Source: Effrenium voratum
Taxonomy: Eukaryota; Sar; Dinophyceae; Suessiales; Symbiodiniaceae
Reading direction: 5' to 3'
DNA: 64,000 bases
Assembly: GCA_963377175.1 (NCBI GenBank)
Contig: CAUJNA010000505.1
Location: forward strand, 78,501 to 142,500
The notes beneath the pieces were generated by a model. That model did not search any database. It worked only from the letters and a program-made list of their open reading frames with translations, and was not told where the DNA came from. Every line of letters begins with the position of its first letter. Position 1 is the stretch's first letter. Of the stretch, positions 39,348 to 60,779 are shown in pieces. A program made the translations under genes and the position numbers.

Positions 39348-40534
39348 GTCGTCATCCAATCTGGTGCACAGCTAAGACATCGCTGTATCTTTCGATTTGG
39401 CGCACTTTTGATTGGTTGTTTTCCCGCTTGCCTCAAACCACCAACCAAAAGGGGGTCCGTTGTGTTGGGTGGCAGCGTATTTTCAAATGGAGATACGAAA
39501 ATTGAAGGAGCAACGCCTGATATCCGGTGACCAGCCTTGGATTGCGCTCAAACAGTTGATCCCCCATTCGAATCAAACTCTCATCGCTCTTTTGAGACAC
39601 ATGGCATTCGGTGGCCAGGAGCTCGTTTAATATGTATGTTCGGGGCAAAATTCCTCGTCAACTCTTTTCGACAATCGTTCTTTTCGAACACTAGCCGTTA
39701 AGAGCAGCAGTTTTGGGTTTTTTCTTCTTCTTTTTAAAGAAACGATTCAGAGATTTTCCATGGTTTTCAACTAGCGCTCTTTGCAAAGAACGATGGGGAT
39801 GCCAGCGGGATTCCTCCCCACCCGAGTGCAGCCGATTTAATTGGAGCCTGGCAAAACAGAGGGGCACTGAGGCGAGGAATCGAATGCCGGCTCGACGACC
39901 TCCGACCTGCTTCGGAGGTTGAGGCACGCGGCTTTTGGATGTGTTCCAGACTGTTGCAGCCGTGCTGACCCACGGAAAGTTGTCTTGTTCGCAACCACGA
40001 TTGTTTTTCGTCCCAACCTGAAAGGGCACCAACAATGTAGCCACTTAAGCACTTAGAGGTGTTTGGTGTGGAACACTCTTTCCCCCTTCCCCCCCCCCTC
40101 CTGCATGGTTGAAACAACACCTTGGGGGTAGGGCATCACCTCTTGGGCGGTTGGAACACCACCTTTCTGTTTCCACTTTTGGGGCGATTGTTTCAGGGCT
40201 GGGTGAATGGGGTGTGTGGGCTTCCAGCTGAGTCTTCCTCCTACGGATCCTGCCCGTTGCGCAGCAACCCCTCCTTTTCGCGGCCCAGCGGCCGAGAGCA
40301 CACCAGACCAAGCAAGGGGGAGACAGCCGAAGTGGTCAACACCTTGGTGCTTGTTGTGGTAGATGCCTTGGTCAAGCCCGGACCCGGACCAGTGAGGGGT
40401 TTCGCACTTACGGTCCTCGACCGGGCCGGGCCTGTTACTCGGGGCTTGGGTTTCCCTCATTTGGTGCATATGTGGGTCTCTCAAACTAGGAGAGCCCTTA
40501 TTTTGGCTTCCCTTTAAAGGAAACCCCCCAAGAG

Positions 40535-40611
40535 CCGCGCCAGCGAAGTTCCAGGCGCTGTGCCGGCGCTTGGCTGCCTCCAAGGGCTGGGTGCGGACCT
40601 CGCACTCGCAG
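40535..40611 (+). CDS. Exon of an unrecognised gene
   Basis: After CAAGAG two bases complete a codon, then APAKFQALCRRLAASKGW and VRTSHSQ to a GT donor (GCAG|GTCTCC). GC-rich, with an amphipathic basic helix. Confidence 0.5.
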
Positions 40612-40927
40612 GTCTCCTCCTGTTTTGCGGAGGGAGGGGGGGGGCCCAAAAGCCCCAAATAAGGCTTATTAGGGGCTTAAGCAGGGCTTTATTTGGGCTC
40701 CCTCCTCCCCCCCCCCTTTCCCAGCCCCCATGAAAACCGGGCTGCAGAATGGTGTCAGGGTCCTACAGTGTCTCAAGAGATGACAAGCAACAAAAATCAG
40801 CCACCATGGACTGTGGGTAGATGCGGGGGTCCGACTGTAGCAACTTCCGGGCCATTTGGGTTCTTTGCCATGTGTTTGACATCAGACGTCTTGGAGCTGG
40901 GCTTTCACGACTCAAATCCCGTCTCAG

Positions 40928-40991
40928 GTGCTGCGCGGCCGGAGCTGAGCTGAAGGCAGTCCTGACGGACCTCTCACTTCCCCGTTTCTGA
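40928..40991 (+). CDS. Exon with stop codon, unrecognised gene
   Basis: After GTCTCAG the frame reads CCAAGAELKAVLTDLSLP then RF and a TGA at 40989. The upstream frame is also open and protein-like (VLCHVFDIRRLGAGLSRL), so the exon may start further left. It could be a final exon. Confidence 0.42.
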
Positions 40992-41198
40992 AGGTCCAGA
41001 AACTGGGGGGACCTCACTTTCCCACTCAAGTGAGACCTAGGCGGGTGGAGTAGTAGAGGAGTAAGGCCTTGTGAAGGGTTCAATTGGTGATAGCCCGCCT
41101 TCCTTTATCTTCCCTTGGAAGTCCGCACCACCCCAAACACTCTCTCAAAAAATAGACAAAACTCATAATCATACCAAATGAGGGCAGATAAGGCCAGG

Positions 41199-41220
41199 AG
41201 TTTTTTTTTTTTTTTTTTTT
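41199..41220. repeat. Poly-T run
   Basis: A run of about 20 T. No gene is visible between 40992 and 41958 apart from GC-rich stretches with no good splice context. Confidence 0.9.
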
Positions 41221-41958
41221 GTCAGGTTCGTTTTACGCTCCAACTGGTTTAGGGCGGGAAGGTGCCTGGCACCCTGGAGGAGTTGCCGTCTTTGTTCAGA
41301 CATACGTTTTACAAAATATAGGTTTGTTTTCAAATGCGGGATCCCGAGAAAAAACACACACAAAAAACACAAAGACGGGGCCTCGCTTCGGTTTCCCTTG
41401 CACGCACCTCTAGAAGGGGCATTCTTAAAAAAAGACAAAAAGGACAAACGCATGGATGAGAATGAGCTTTAGGTTGCACCTTAGTTTCGTCCTTTGGTAT
41501 CTGGCCCTCGCCACCAAAGCTGGCAGGCTTGCGAACAGGAAAACAACTGCGCTTGGGTGCATTCCGCTCCAGTCGGAAAGTGGATAGATTGGGAACCAGA
41601 TGCCAAATGGACATTTCAATTTTTGGAAGGTCCCGCCCCTCCCCGCAGTCAAAGGTTTGCATGGGCTCCCTCAAGCTCACTCATGTAGCTCCATCCAGCT
41701 CCTGTTCGATACTTGGCTCAAGTTTTGGATTCGAGCACTTGGACAAGCCACGGGCCACAGGGCCACAGGACCGAACCATCTAGGCGCCGCGATTGTCACT
41801 GAAGGCCGAAGGCCGAAGGCCCGAAGCGCAAAGAAGGCCAGCCGAGTGCAACAAGGATCCCCAAGCCAGCGGCGCATCCTACTCTGGGCTGGGGCCCTTC
41901 ATTCCCCGGGGGCGGTAGGGAGCTGGGCGGGGGCACTTGCGCGTGCCTGCCCTGGCGG

Positions 41959-42064
41959 TTGGCCTTCATGAGACCGCGCCACACGGCGCCGGAAGTGGCA
42001 AGGGCCCCAGACGATTGGACGGCCAAAGAGACAGAGCTGTTGGAGAGCTTGGGGTTCTCCATTC
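41959..42064 (+). CDS. Exon of an unrecognised gene (DDWTAKETELLESLGF)
   Basis: The frame contains MRPRHTAPEVARAPDDWT then AKETELLESLGFSI, up to a GT donor (ATTC|GTGCAA). The acidic amphipathic helix recalls the first helix of Myb/SANT-type domains (W-T-x-x-E-x-x-L-L), but the other helices are not visible. The left boundary is unknown. Confidence 0.45.
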
Positions 42065-42087
42065 GTGCAAAGAGTTGCTCCCAGCCA

Positions 42088-42182
42088 CGAGATGTCTCCC
42101 CACTTGTGTCCCCCTCTTGTCTCCCCACTTGTGTCCCCTCTTGTCTCCCCACTTGTCTCCCCACTGGTCTCCCCACTGGTCT
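42088..42182 (+). repeat. GTCTCCCCACTTGT tandem repeat
   Basis: About seven units of 12-17 bp (GTCTCCCCACTTGTGTCCCC / GTCTCCCCACTGG) in the intron between 42064 and 42279. Confidence 0.9.
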
Positions 42183-42278
42183 TCAACATGATCAAGCTCA
42201 TGTTAATGGGCGACAAGTCATTTTGGCAACAGTCGCAATGTTTCATCAGGAATCCATTCCCATGAGCCCGCGAGTCAG

Positions 42279-42380
42279 GTGCCCGGGCCTGCGGACATCG
42301 AGGGGGGCGGGACCTATGGCAAGACCATCTCCATGGCGGGCTCCGGCGGACGGCCCATCATCCAACCCTTCGAGGCGCGA
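42279..42380 (+). CDS. Exon of an unrecognised gene (GGGTYGKTISMAGSGGRP)
   Basis: A clean exon of 34 codons between GTCAG and GTGAGG: VPGPADIEGGGTYGKTIS then MAGSGGRPIIQPFEAR. Highly GC-rich. Gly-rich loops suggest a nucleotide- or phosphate-binding turn, but no P-loop consensus is met. Confidence 0.62.
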
Positions 42381-42389
42381 GTGAGGGCC

Positions 42390-42650
42390 TGATTGTTTTG
42401 GATTGGGTGGTTTGGAAATTGGGGACCCTGATCTCAATTGGCCCCGTTGCAGGACTCTTCCATTTGATAAGGGTGGTTCCCTTGCTTGCCTTTTCTTTAC
42501 GGGGGTTGTTTGGATTGGTCCGTGCCTGCCTGCAGTGCCCAAAAGGAGAGCAAGCTGAACCTGAGTCGCAATCAGAACCGATTCGGGTCAGTGAAGGTTG
42601 GTGTGGGGCAATCCATAAGAAGATTTGGTCGCCCGCTTCCTCATGATTTT
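42390..42650 (+). repeat. SINE-like segment
   Basis: TTGGATTGGGTGGTTTGGAA...GGGGACCCTG and GAGTCGCAATCAGAACCGAT then TCGGGTCAGTGAAGGTT match 60780-60960 in parts. tRNA-derived like the others of this family. Confidence 0.5.
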
Positions 42651-42814
42651 TGGTAGACCCCTTTCAACCAGGGCTCCCTTGGTGGTTTGCTTGAGTTTTT
42701 GACTGCCCACTTGAAAAGGGGGCCTGGAAAAGGGGGAAAAAACGAAGCCAGGTCTAGAGAGATCGGGCTTCGGTGCCCCTAGGTTTCACCAAGCAGCTCA
42801 AAAAGGCCGGCCCA

Positions 42815-42950
42815 TACTGTGGATGGACAAAGTCCATTTCGCACCACGAAATGAAACCATGCGAAACCATGACGTTTGTTGGTATTTGCAAGGGAATCGA
42901 ATCATTCCAGGGTTTCTTGGGTGGTGCAGGAATTGATTTCGTCTGCAGTA
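42815..42950. mobile_element. Inverted-repeat transposon copy C (136 bp)
   Basis: TACTGTGGATGGACAAAGTC then CATTTCGCACCACGAAATGA at the left; the right end reads GGTGGTGCAGGAATTGATTT then CGTCTGCAGTA. It is the closest relative of the interrupted copy at 7621-8098 and shows what that element looked like before the insertion. Confidence 0.8.
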
Positions 42951-43265
42951 TGGCTCGCAATCAGGACTTGGACCCCCGGCGTGGCTGCGTTTTTCCTTTG
43001 GGTCTCCGAAACGGCGTACGCCCATATTTGCCCTTTGGGTGGTTTTGAACCTCACCTTTGGGAGGATTTTGGATATTCGCTTCTTTTGGTGATGTTCACT
43101 GGGGTTCATGCTTTCCCCTGCCGCCAGACGGCCAGCGACATTTGTTCCACCCAAGAAAAAGAGAAGAAACAAGACAACACTTTTCCACTTTTCTGTGTTC
43201 ATACCCTTTTTCACGTTCTGATTGCCCTTTTTTCGTTTTACACCCATTAACAATTTTGCACTGAG

Positions 43266-43385
43266 GGCACGGTACGCACCGAGTACGCACCGAGTACGCA
43301 CCGAGTACGCACCGAGTACGCACCGAATACGCACCGAATACGCACCGAATACGCACCGAATACGCACCGCATACCCACCGAGCAC
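43266..43385 (+). repeat. 11-bp tandem repeat TACGCACCGAG
   Basis: About ten units of TACGCACCGAG/TACGCACCGAA, drifting to CATACCCACCGAG at the end. All three forward frames contain stops nearby, so it is not coding. Confidence 0.95.
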
Positions 43386-44683
43386 CTAAAGAGGAAACAT
43401 CAGCCCTGAACCCTGGAATATGATTGTTGTTTGTTGGAATCTCTCCAAGATTATAGTTTCCTTTTCTTTTTCTGTTTCCACAGTTATACACCCCAAGATC
43501 TACAACAATAAAGAAGAGAACATCTTTTTGTCCTGACTTTTGCTCCCCACCTCTCCCTGACAAAAAGGGCAACCGGGGTGTTGGGGGGCGCCCCTGCCAG
43601 GGCTACGGTGCCGATGCGTCGAAATCCAAGGGCAAGAGGCGGGAGCTTTCGCTTTTTGGCTGGGCAGAGGGGACAGTCCCACATGCAAATGGGAAGTTTT
43701 ATTTCAGTTTGGATCCGCCTCAAAAGTGGTGGGTGGACAGGAATCCCTCACCGGATTTGGATGTCCAGGTCCGACTCAAACCGAACTGGGTGCGGATACC
43801 CGCCCGTTTGATTCGTTACATTGTATGATTTCGCAAACTAGTGGTCTCCTTGTAGAACCGTCCAGCTACTCAGGTGGCGGTCTCCGTAGAGCGTGACGGA
43901 CACTTTCTGTGAACGGTAACTTTTTCTCCTTAAATCCTTCAAGTTACAAAATGGCCATTTGCACGCCTTATTTCCCGAAGGGAAAAACAGAAGGAAACGA
44001 GTGATGATAGAAATCAATGTCCACGGTCACTTCTTGCCATGGATCCTCGAGGCAAGGGGCTGTGCCTACTTGAGGAGGCAAAAAGGGGTTAGTTGCCTTT
44101 GGGTTACAACTAGAGTTGCTAACCACGTACTAAGTATCCTGCCTCCTTAGCGGAGTTGGGGCATGCAAGCAAGGGGCCCCCTCAGTTGGCTCCGGAGTAT
44201 CCCCGTTTTTTCCTTGCCAGGGGCGGCATAAGCGCTGACAAGGAGTTCCTCCAGAAGGCCGCGTGAGCAATCAAACCGATCCGGGTAGCCCTGGCATTCC
44301 CTGGGCACCATCACTTAAGGCAGGCTACTTAGCCAGTGGTTAGGAACTAAGTTATACCCACTTGCCACGGTTGTGTTTACGCAGTAGCCTGCCTCCTTAA
44401 GCAAGCAATGGTTTGGTGAATACATCTACCGGCGTTTAAGGAGTTTCATCAATGGGGCGTGAACCCGAGGGCAAGTGAAGGTTCCGGGACAGCCAGGCGC
44501 GATGGTCCTTTCTTACATTGGTTTGGGTAGACTGTTTGAATGCCCCAGATATTGAAAACACGACACCTCGCGAGGTTCTGCAGAACTCAAGGGTGCGTTG
44601 GGCAGCCGCTAGCTGATGGTTGGAAGGGAGCCAAGGAGCTGGGGTAACCAAATTTGCCTTCAAAGAGGGACACAGGATACTAC

Positions 44684-44741
<58 letters not shown>

Positions 44742-44992
44742 CTGTGTGTGTCTGTGTGTCTGTGTGTCTGTGTGTCTGTGTGTCTGTGTGTCTGTGTGTC
44801 TGTGTGTCTGTGTGTCTGTGTGTCTGTGTGTCTGTGTGTCTGTGTGTCTGTGTGTCTGTGTGTCTGTGTGTGAGGTCTGTGGTCTGCGTCTGAGGTCTGA
44901 GGTCTCTGTCTGAGGTCTGTGTCTGAGGTGTGTCTGTGTCTGTGTCTGTGTCTGTGTCTGTATCTGTCTGTGCGTGTATCTGTCTGTGCGTG

Positions 44993-45043
<51 letters not shown>

Positions 45044-45226
45044 GTGTGTGTGTGTGTGTCTGTGTCTGTGTCTGTGTCTGTGTCTGTGTCTGTGTCTGTG
45101 TCTGTGTCTGTGTCTGTGTCTGTGTCTGTGTCTGTGTGTGTCTCTGTGTCTGTGTCTGTGTCTGTGTCTGTGTGTTTGTGTGTGTCTCTGTGTCTGTGTC
45201 TGTGTCTGTGTCTGTGTGTTTGTGTG

Positions 45227-45258
<32 letters not shown>

Positions 45259-46240
45259 TGTGTGTGTTTGTTTGAGGGTCCGGGTACTCTCTTCAACAAG
45301 GGCAACAATTATTTAGGGGGTCCTTCTATTGTGACACAACCCACACATGTAACGATGGCTGGCCATCGAAGAGGGTCAACCGCACGTTAAGCTTCCACTT
45401 TCGGAAGTGGGAAGTTGGCGCCGAGCGGACAACTACAGGGGAAATTCAATTCTTCTCTGGCGTAATAACATGAGGCACAATCAACCCCAGCTAAGTGAGG
45501 CCATCTACGGCTTTGGCTTATGTTGTTTGGAAGTATTGTGGGTGCACCCGTATGCATATTGTCTAAGGCTCAAGGTCAACATGATCCCCTGGACATTGTG
45601 ATAATCCACTTCCTGAAGTCCACAACCCCGTGTCACCCACCAACAAATCGGGCACCCAAAAGGGAAAGCGGGGTCTTTCCACAGTTCTTTGGAAGGCGTG
45701 GGTTTCCACATCCAAGGTGCATTGAAGGTGGATGCACAATTTCTTTTAGACAGGGAAGTAAAGCGGATCTGTGAGCCCGTGAGGTTGGCCTGGGCGTGGC
45801 CGGGGTTTGGCTGCTGGGTTGGCTGCTGATGGGGCTGGGGGCCTCAGCAAATCTGCTGCAAGGTTCCCCCCCCAACAAGGATCACCATCCACGGGGGAAA
45901 CATAATACAGCAGGGTGTAGAGGGTACAGCCAATCCATTTGTATCCCAACTAGCGAACAGACAGGGCATAGTGCGACAAGTTTTGAGATGACTCCGTTCC
46001 TGCAAACTGCTTTTTTTGGGGCGGGAGGGAAAGGTGGGACGAAAGGGAGGCTGTGGCACAATGGCAGCGCTCCCGTCAGTGCACGGGCGGTTGAACTTGC
46101 AGTCCTCCCAGCCTCGATCTTGTGCCCGAAGTGAATGGGTCATGGTTTGGATCAGCTCTCGATGGTTACTAATTAAATGGTGGCTTATTTTGGTCGGCAT
46201 TTAAAGGGACACCAAAAGGAATCCATTGCCGTAAGCCCAG
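43386..46240 (+). other. Non-coding stretch of about 2.9 kb with repeats
   Basis: Contains two copies of the GTAGCCTGCCTCCTTA repeat (about 44118-44155 and 44318-44402, the latter with TTAGCCAGTGGTTAG, like a tRNA A box) and the 585-bp microsatellite at 44685-45269. No supported exon. Confidence 0.6.
44685..45269. repeat. Compound TG/TCTG/TGTGTC microsatellite, about 585 bp
   Basis: Starts as (TG)n, then (TGTGTC)n, (TCTG)n and (TGTGTC)n again, with a TCTCTC stretch near the end. All long reading frames here are artefacts of the repeat. Confidence 0.98.
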
Positions 46241-46445
46241 GTGGTATCCCAACAGCAACCCCCCGAACCGCTCTGGAGCTCATCGGAAGGTGGGACCTGC
46301 TGTGGCCGCTCTACCTGGTCCGCCTGCGTCGCTCTTTGTCGCTCTTAGTCAGTGGTTCGGTGATGCGTTCGAAGGGTCCGCTTGTCAGCAGCTGGACACG
46401 TTGGAAGTTTGGTTGGAATGGGCTTTGCCGCCTCCTTCAGGCTCA
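46241..46445 (+). CDS. Exon of an unrecognised gene, about 68 codons
   Basis: After AGCCCAG one base completes a codon, then WYPNSNPPNRSGAHRKVG, PAVAALPGPPASLFVALS, QWFGDAFEGSACQQLDTL, EVWLEWALPPPSGS. A stop follows at 46446; alternatively a GC donor at 46422 (TGG|GCTTTG) ends the exon earlier. A hydrophobic helix with acidic flanks is visible. No family is recognised. Confidence 0.55.
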
Positions 46446-47080
46446 TGACCCCTGAAGACCAATTTCTTCAGTTTCCCTTGAAAACAACTCAGTTCGAGGG
46501 CCCAGAAACCATTGGGGCCTTAGTGGGGCTTCTCCTGCATAGGCTGTAGGATGCGAAGAAGAGAAATCCCCCCTTGGGTGGGTCACGGGAACGAAGCCTG
46601 GACATGTTTTTCAGAAAGTTCGCTTACCCACCAAACCAGATCCAAGGTTTCTGGATTCCAGAATTTGCGGGTATCTCAGATCTTCAGAAAATGTCCTTGT
46701 TGCAGACCAACCAGACTGAATTTAATCTCCGAGGAGAGGCTGGGTTTGCCTTTTAGAAGCAGGAGCCGGTGCTTGGCCTCCCTGCCCGTCCATGCCAGGT
46801 AGGTGACATGCTGGGCGGCATTTGGTGTGAGCCTCGCATAGCCTTGGGACGTGAGCAGCATCCTTGCCCAGGGCGTTTGATGTTAGACAAAGCCTGCTTG
46901 GCGGATGTCTGATGATCTTCCTGCAGTTTGCCTGTAGCATTGGGGAAGTCTGTGCTGGATATGAGGAGGACGAGCGGCTCACATGACATGTGTGGGCAAC
47001 CATAGTGGTAGTCTCCTGTTGCTTTGAGGAGGACATCGGGGGGACAACGCGAGTTTCCCAAAGCCAGGGTGGCAAGCTTT
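46446..47080 (+). other. Intron-like stretch with weak exon candidate
   Basis: After GGTAG at 46805 a + frame reads GDMLGGIWCEPRIALGRE then QHPCPGRLMLDKACLADV to a stop. The - strand is open here too. Reported as a weak candidate only. Confidence 0.3.
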
Positions 47081-47090
47081 CTTGTACGTT

Positions 47091-47207
47091 TTTCTGGGAG
47101 TTGAGACCAAGGACCTCAGGAACATCCGTCTGTTCATGTGTCATGGATCGGCTATGTCCTTTTGGGAGACCAAGGACCTCAATATCCGTCAGCTGTTGCG
47201 GATCGAG
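47091..47207 (+). CDS. Exon with internal TKDLRNIR/TKDLNIR repeat, unrecognised gene
   Basis: The frame contains VETKDLRNIRLFMCHGSA then MSFWETKDLNIRQLLRIE to a GT donor (CGAG|GTCGTA). ETKDL-(R)-NIR occurs twice 20 residues apart, with DNA identity GAGACCAAGGACCTCA. That suggests a duplicated beta-helix unit; the C-terminal RIE looks like a strand. The left boundary is uncertain. Confidence 0.52.
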
Positions 47208-47312
47208 GTCGTATCCACCCTTCTCCTGGTTCTCCTGGCTCTTCAGCGGCTGGTGGCGGCCTGAGGGAATGCGCAAAGAAAGGAGACCTCAGGCCCCGAA
47301 GGGGTTGGTCAG

Positions 47313-47633
47313 TTGATTTGGGACCCTTCATGGGGAGAACCGCCCATGAGCTCAACAGGACCCATCCCGCCGAAGCCCCAAGTTGTGGAAGCTGATTCCC
47401 TTGACTCCCTGATAAAAATGTCATTTTGGGCGAGCAGAAAAGCTGGGGAAAGCCCAAACAGGCGCAGAAAAGGCGCCGAACGCCCCATTTGGGGTTCTGA
47501 ACATCGGGCAACGCCGGAAATAGGCTCCCTTGCAACCAAGCTGAACAAGAAAATTCAGGTACCGACGCACATGGAGCCTGACAGGGTTTGGACCATCTTC
47601 CTCGAACCGGAACCCGCCATGGCTCTGTGTTAG
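47313..47633 (+). CDS. Open reading frame, unrecognised
   Basis: 106 codons ending in TAG. They include SSTGPIPPKPQVVEADSL, DSLIKMSFWASRKAGESP, NRRRKGAERPIWGSEHRA, and MEPDRVWTIFLEPEPAMA. An internal GT (AAAATTCAG|GTACCG, 47559) could split it. Composition is protein-like but the - strand is open as well, so real exon limits are unknown. Confidence 0.35.
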   Translation: MIWDPSWGEPPMSSTGPIPPKPQVVEADSLDSLIKMSFWASRKAGESPNRRRKGAERPIWGSEHRATPEIGSLATKLNKKIQVPTHMEPDRVWTIFLEPEPAMALC

Positions 47634-48245
47634 TTGGTGGGAGGCGTTTGACACGTGGAACCTGCACGACCGTTTTGCTGCCTGCCCACGATCAAGTTCC
47701 ATGAGAGGGGACCCTCAAAAGGAAGCATACCCATCTTCGGCCACATGGGCGAAATTGGATCGCATGGGCCGAACATGGGTCGAGGTTCTCCCGAGGGGCG
47801 CCTTTGCTCAATCAAGGGCAGCCGGTGGAGGATGAGCCGATCGCCTTTAGAGGTTGAACATGATGTGACTTGAGTCACTGAAAGTACTGTTGGTTCGGAG
47901 CGGACGTGGGGGGACCAGTCCATATTCTTGCAAAGCAGGCAATTTTGTCCCTTGCTCACTCATCTCACTCACCACCTGACGCATCCATAAGACAAGCCCT
48001 TTTCCCTTGAGGGATTGCACACCTGGCATGCAGGTTGACAGGTTACACACCCCAAAGGCACTCACTCTTCCTCCAGGTCCCAAGATTAGAGTCCGTGCAC
48101 GTATGTCTCAAAAATACCTCATATTTTTCAGGGGTCCTAGTCTTCTTGGGAAGAAGGGTTCGGGAGCCCCTTCAAAACTGACTGAGGGCTTTATTCGCTT
48201 CCGTGCGCGCAGGAGGCTACTTTACCTCAAAGTCAGGTATCTCAG

Positions 48246-58557
<10,312 letters not shown>

Positions 58558-58600
58558 GCGTGGCCTGACGGCTGGTCACAACTTGCGACGCGACTACCAC

Positions 58601-58700
58601 TACTGTGGATGGACAGAATCCATTTCGCACCGCTCTGAAACCATGGGTTCCACCACGGGTCTCTTAGGTGGTGCGAAATGGATTTCGTCCATCCACAGTA
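58601..58700. mobile_element. Inverted-repeat transposon copy D (100 bp, best ends)
   Basis: TACTGTGGATGGACAGAATC then CATTTCGCACC at the left matches GGTGCGAAATGGATTTCGTC then CATCCACAGTA at the right as inverse repeats of about 31 bp with two or three differences. The interior is only about 38 bp. It lies 43 bp after the ankyrin exon. Confidence 0.9.
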
Positions 58701-59767
58701 GGGGCGGCGAAGGTACCCAAAGTGAAGGTTCCTGCCTTGAGGCTCGCCCCTGATTTTCGGTTGACTTGTTTTATTAGGCACTACATGTCAGGCAAGGAGG
58801 AACAAATTGTTGGTGAAATATTTATTCTGCCCGGATTACGATGTTTTTTTTGGTTTAACCAGATTTATTTGGACGCCTTTCCAAAAAGCCTCACACAACC
58901 ACATGATGTCGACCCTGGATTGATCGCACCAGGAGGGGTGTGTCCCCCCAACTGTGACCCAGGTTCCCGCCAATTCGGGACACCCACTCTTGTGCAGCCA
59001 GGGGTTGTTCAGGCCAAGGTTCTAACAAATGTTGACCCAGGAACAACTCGGTTGATGAAAAGGAGGGTGTCACCCATGAGACCCTTTTTTTGGGAGGAAC
59101 ATGATGGCCTGGTTGCGGTTGGCGGGTCTTGTTGATTTTGAGAGGATTTCTGCTTCCCCAGCCACTACCCACTATTCACCATATTATGTAGTTCTTACAT
59201 ATGCGCACCACAGTTGTTTTTTGGGATGGTTTGGGGGGAGTGGAACCCCTTTCTCCAATTGAATGTTTAATGGTGACTGGAACCGTTTCTTTGATGCAAA
59301 TTCCGCGAACCGCGGGCGTTGAATGAGTTATCACAAACGGGTTCTAGGATGCTGCCGCGTGTTTCTCCCTTTCACAAACAACGAATGTGCATGGGGCATA
59401 CCCTCACACGGTTGGACAGAAATCCCCCATGTATATATATATATATATAAACAGCTGATGCCCGCCGTGAATGGGTTGGGGACCCCTTCGGGTTCATAGC
59501 CAGGAACCGCTTACTCCGTCCCCGGATTGAGTGGTGCTCGCACGTCGGGCTCGCTCGTCGGGCTCGCTCGCGTGAGGGGGTGGCGGATGTCCTGAACCGA
59601 GCAGACCCTGTGAGGTCGCAGAGGAGCCGAAAGCTTCAGCTCTCCCTCAAGTTTTTGTTTCTTCCTTTTGGGACCTCCAAGAGGTTGCAGTTGCTCTATG
59701 GTACCTACCAGCAGCTTGCAACTTTAAGGGAAGATCCAGTGACTTTTGGCTTGTCATAGGTTCTCAG
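58701..59767 (+). other. Non-coding stretch
   Basis: A (TA)n run at 59435-59449 and CGTCGGGCTCGCTC duplications at 59540-59570. No supported exon. Confidence 0.6.
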
Positions 59768-60032
59768 CTCCCCCAAGACGGAAGTTTTGACAGTTTGGTC
59801 GCCCAGTTCTGATCCATTTCTGGTGAAAGTTCCATGCCGCAGGAGAGCCAAGGAAAAAGAGAAAGCGGACGAGGAAGCGCAGAAGGCTGGGAGAAGTTTC
59901 AGAGCGAAAGGAACTGGGAAGCAAAGGGCTCGCTCCGTTTCCCGTATTTTCCGTGAAGTGACAGTCAGTAAGTTGCAACCGGAGACAATTCAGTCACCCC
60001 TGAAGGGCTGGTTGGAAGACACGCGCAGGTCT
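59768..60032 (+). CDS. Possible terminal exon, basic coiled-coil
   Basis: After TTCTCAG one frame is open to a TGA at 60033. It includes RRAKEKEKADEEAQKAGR, SFRAKGTGKQRARSVSRI and PLKGWLEDTRRS. The K/E/A-rich part should be helical and charged, fitting a C-terminal tail of the ankyrin protein. It cannot be joined in phase to the exon at 58410 without a further exon, so it may belong to another gene. Confidence 0.42.
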
Positions 60033-60241
60033 TGAGAGCCAGATAGGCTTGATGACTTGTCATACTCTGCCGGAAGCGCACTTAAATCTCACGAGTCGGA
60101 TTCCGTCATTTCTCACGAGTCATGTCTACTCGTTTCTCACGAGTTGTTTTTCCGTGCCTTTTGCTTTTGTTTGAGCGAATCCATCCATCCCATCCCCATC
60201 CACCCATCCGTCTATATTTCAACATGCGCAGGTCTGTTCAT

Positions 60242-60602
60242 ACCTAAACCCTAAACCCTAAGCCCTAAACTTAAACCCTAAAACCTAAAAACCCTAAACC
60301 GAACCACCAAACACCCTAATACCCAAAAACCCGAACCAATCCTAAACCTAAACCCTAACAAGCCTAAACCGTGGAAACACTAAACATTAGAAAGCCCGAG
60401 AAACCCGAAAAACCTGAATCCCTAAACCCTAAAAGCCCTAAACCTAGACCCTAGAAACCCGGCAACTAAAACCTAGAACCACAAAACCCTAAAAACCCTA
60501 AAAGCCCTAAACCCTAAAACTCGAAACCTAAAAACCCTAAATGTAAACCCTAAACACCCTGAACCAAAACCCAAAAAACACTAAAAACCCTCAACCCTAA
60601 AC
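60242..60602 (+). repeat. Interstitial telomere-type repeat, degenerate (CCCTAAA)n
   Basis: About 360 bp of CCCTAAA, CCCTAAAA, ACCCTAAAC and diverged units. Dinoflagellate telomeres use the plant-type TTTAGGG repeat. On both sides lie ACTCGTTTCTCAC motifs in opposite orientation (60081-60145 and 60683-60728). Confidence 0.93.
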
Positions 60603-60779
60603 GCACTCATTTCTCATAAGTCCAACCTGGGTTTTGACCAGTGCTTTTTGGCAACGTTGAAAAAAGTGGAAATACCGGCACATTTGACTTGTAAGAAACG
60701 AGTGTACTTGTGAGAAACACGTGTGAGAATGAAGGGCTTCGCCAATCTGCTTAGTCCCCACTGCTTTGTTTGCCCAAGT

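Noticed and set aside
41796..42246. - strand frames with SGETSGETRGD repeats
   Set aside because: They are made by the GTCTCCCCACTTGT tandem repeat read in reverse.
43096..43572. - strand frame with RIRCVFGAYSV repeats
   Set aside because: It is the translation of the 11-bp TACGCACCGAG repeat.
44436..45308. 290-codon - strand Thr/Gln/His-rich frame
   Set aside because: It is the translation of a TG/TCTG microsatellite; both strands and several frames are equally open.
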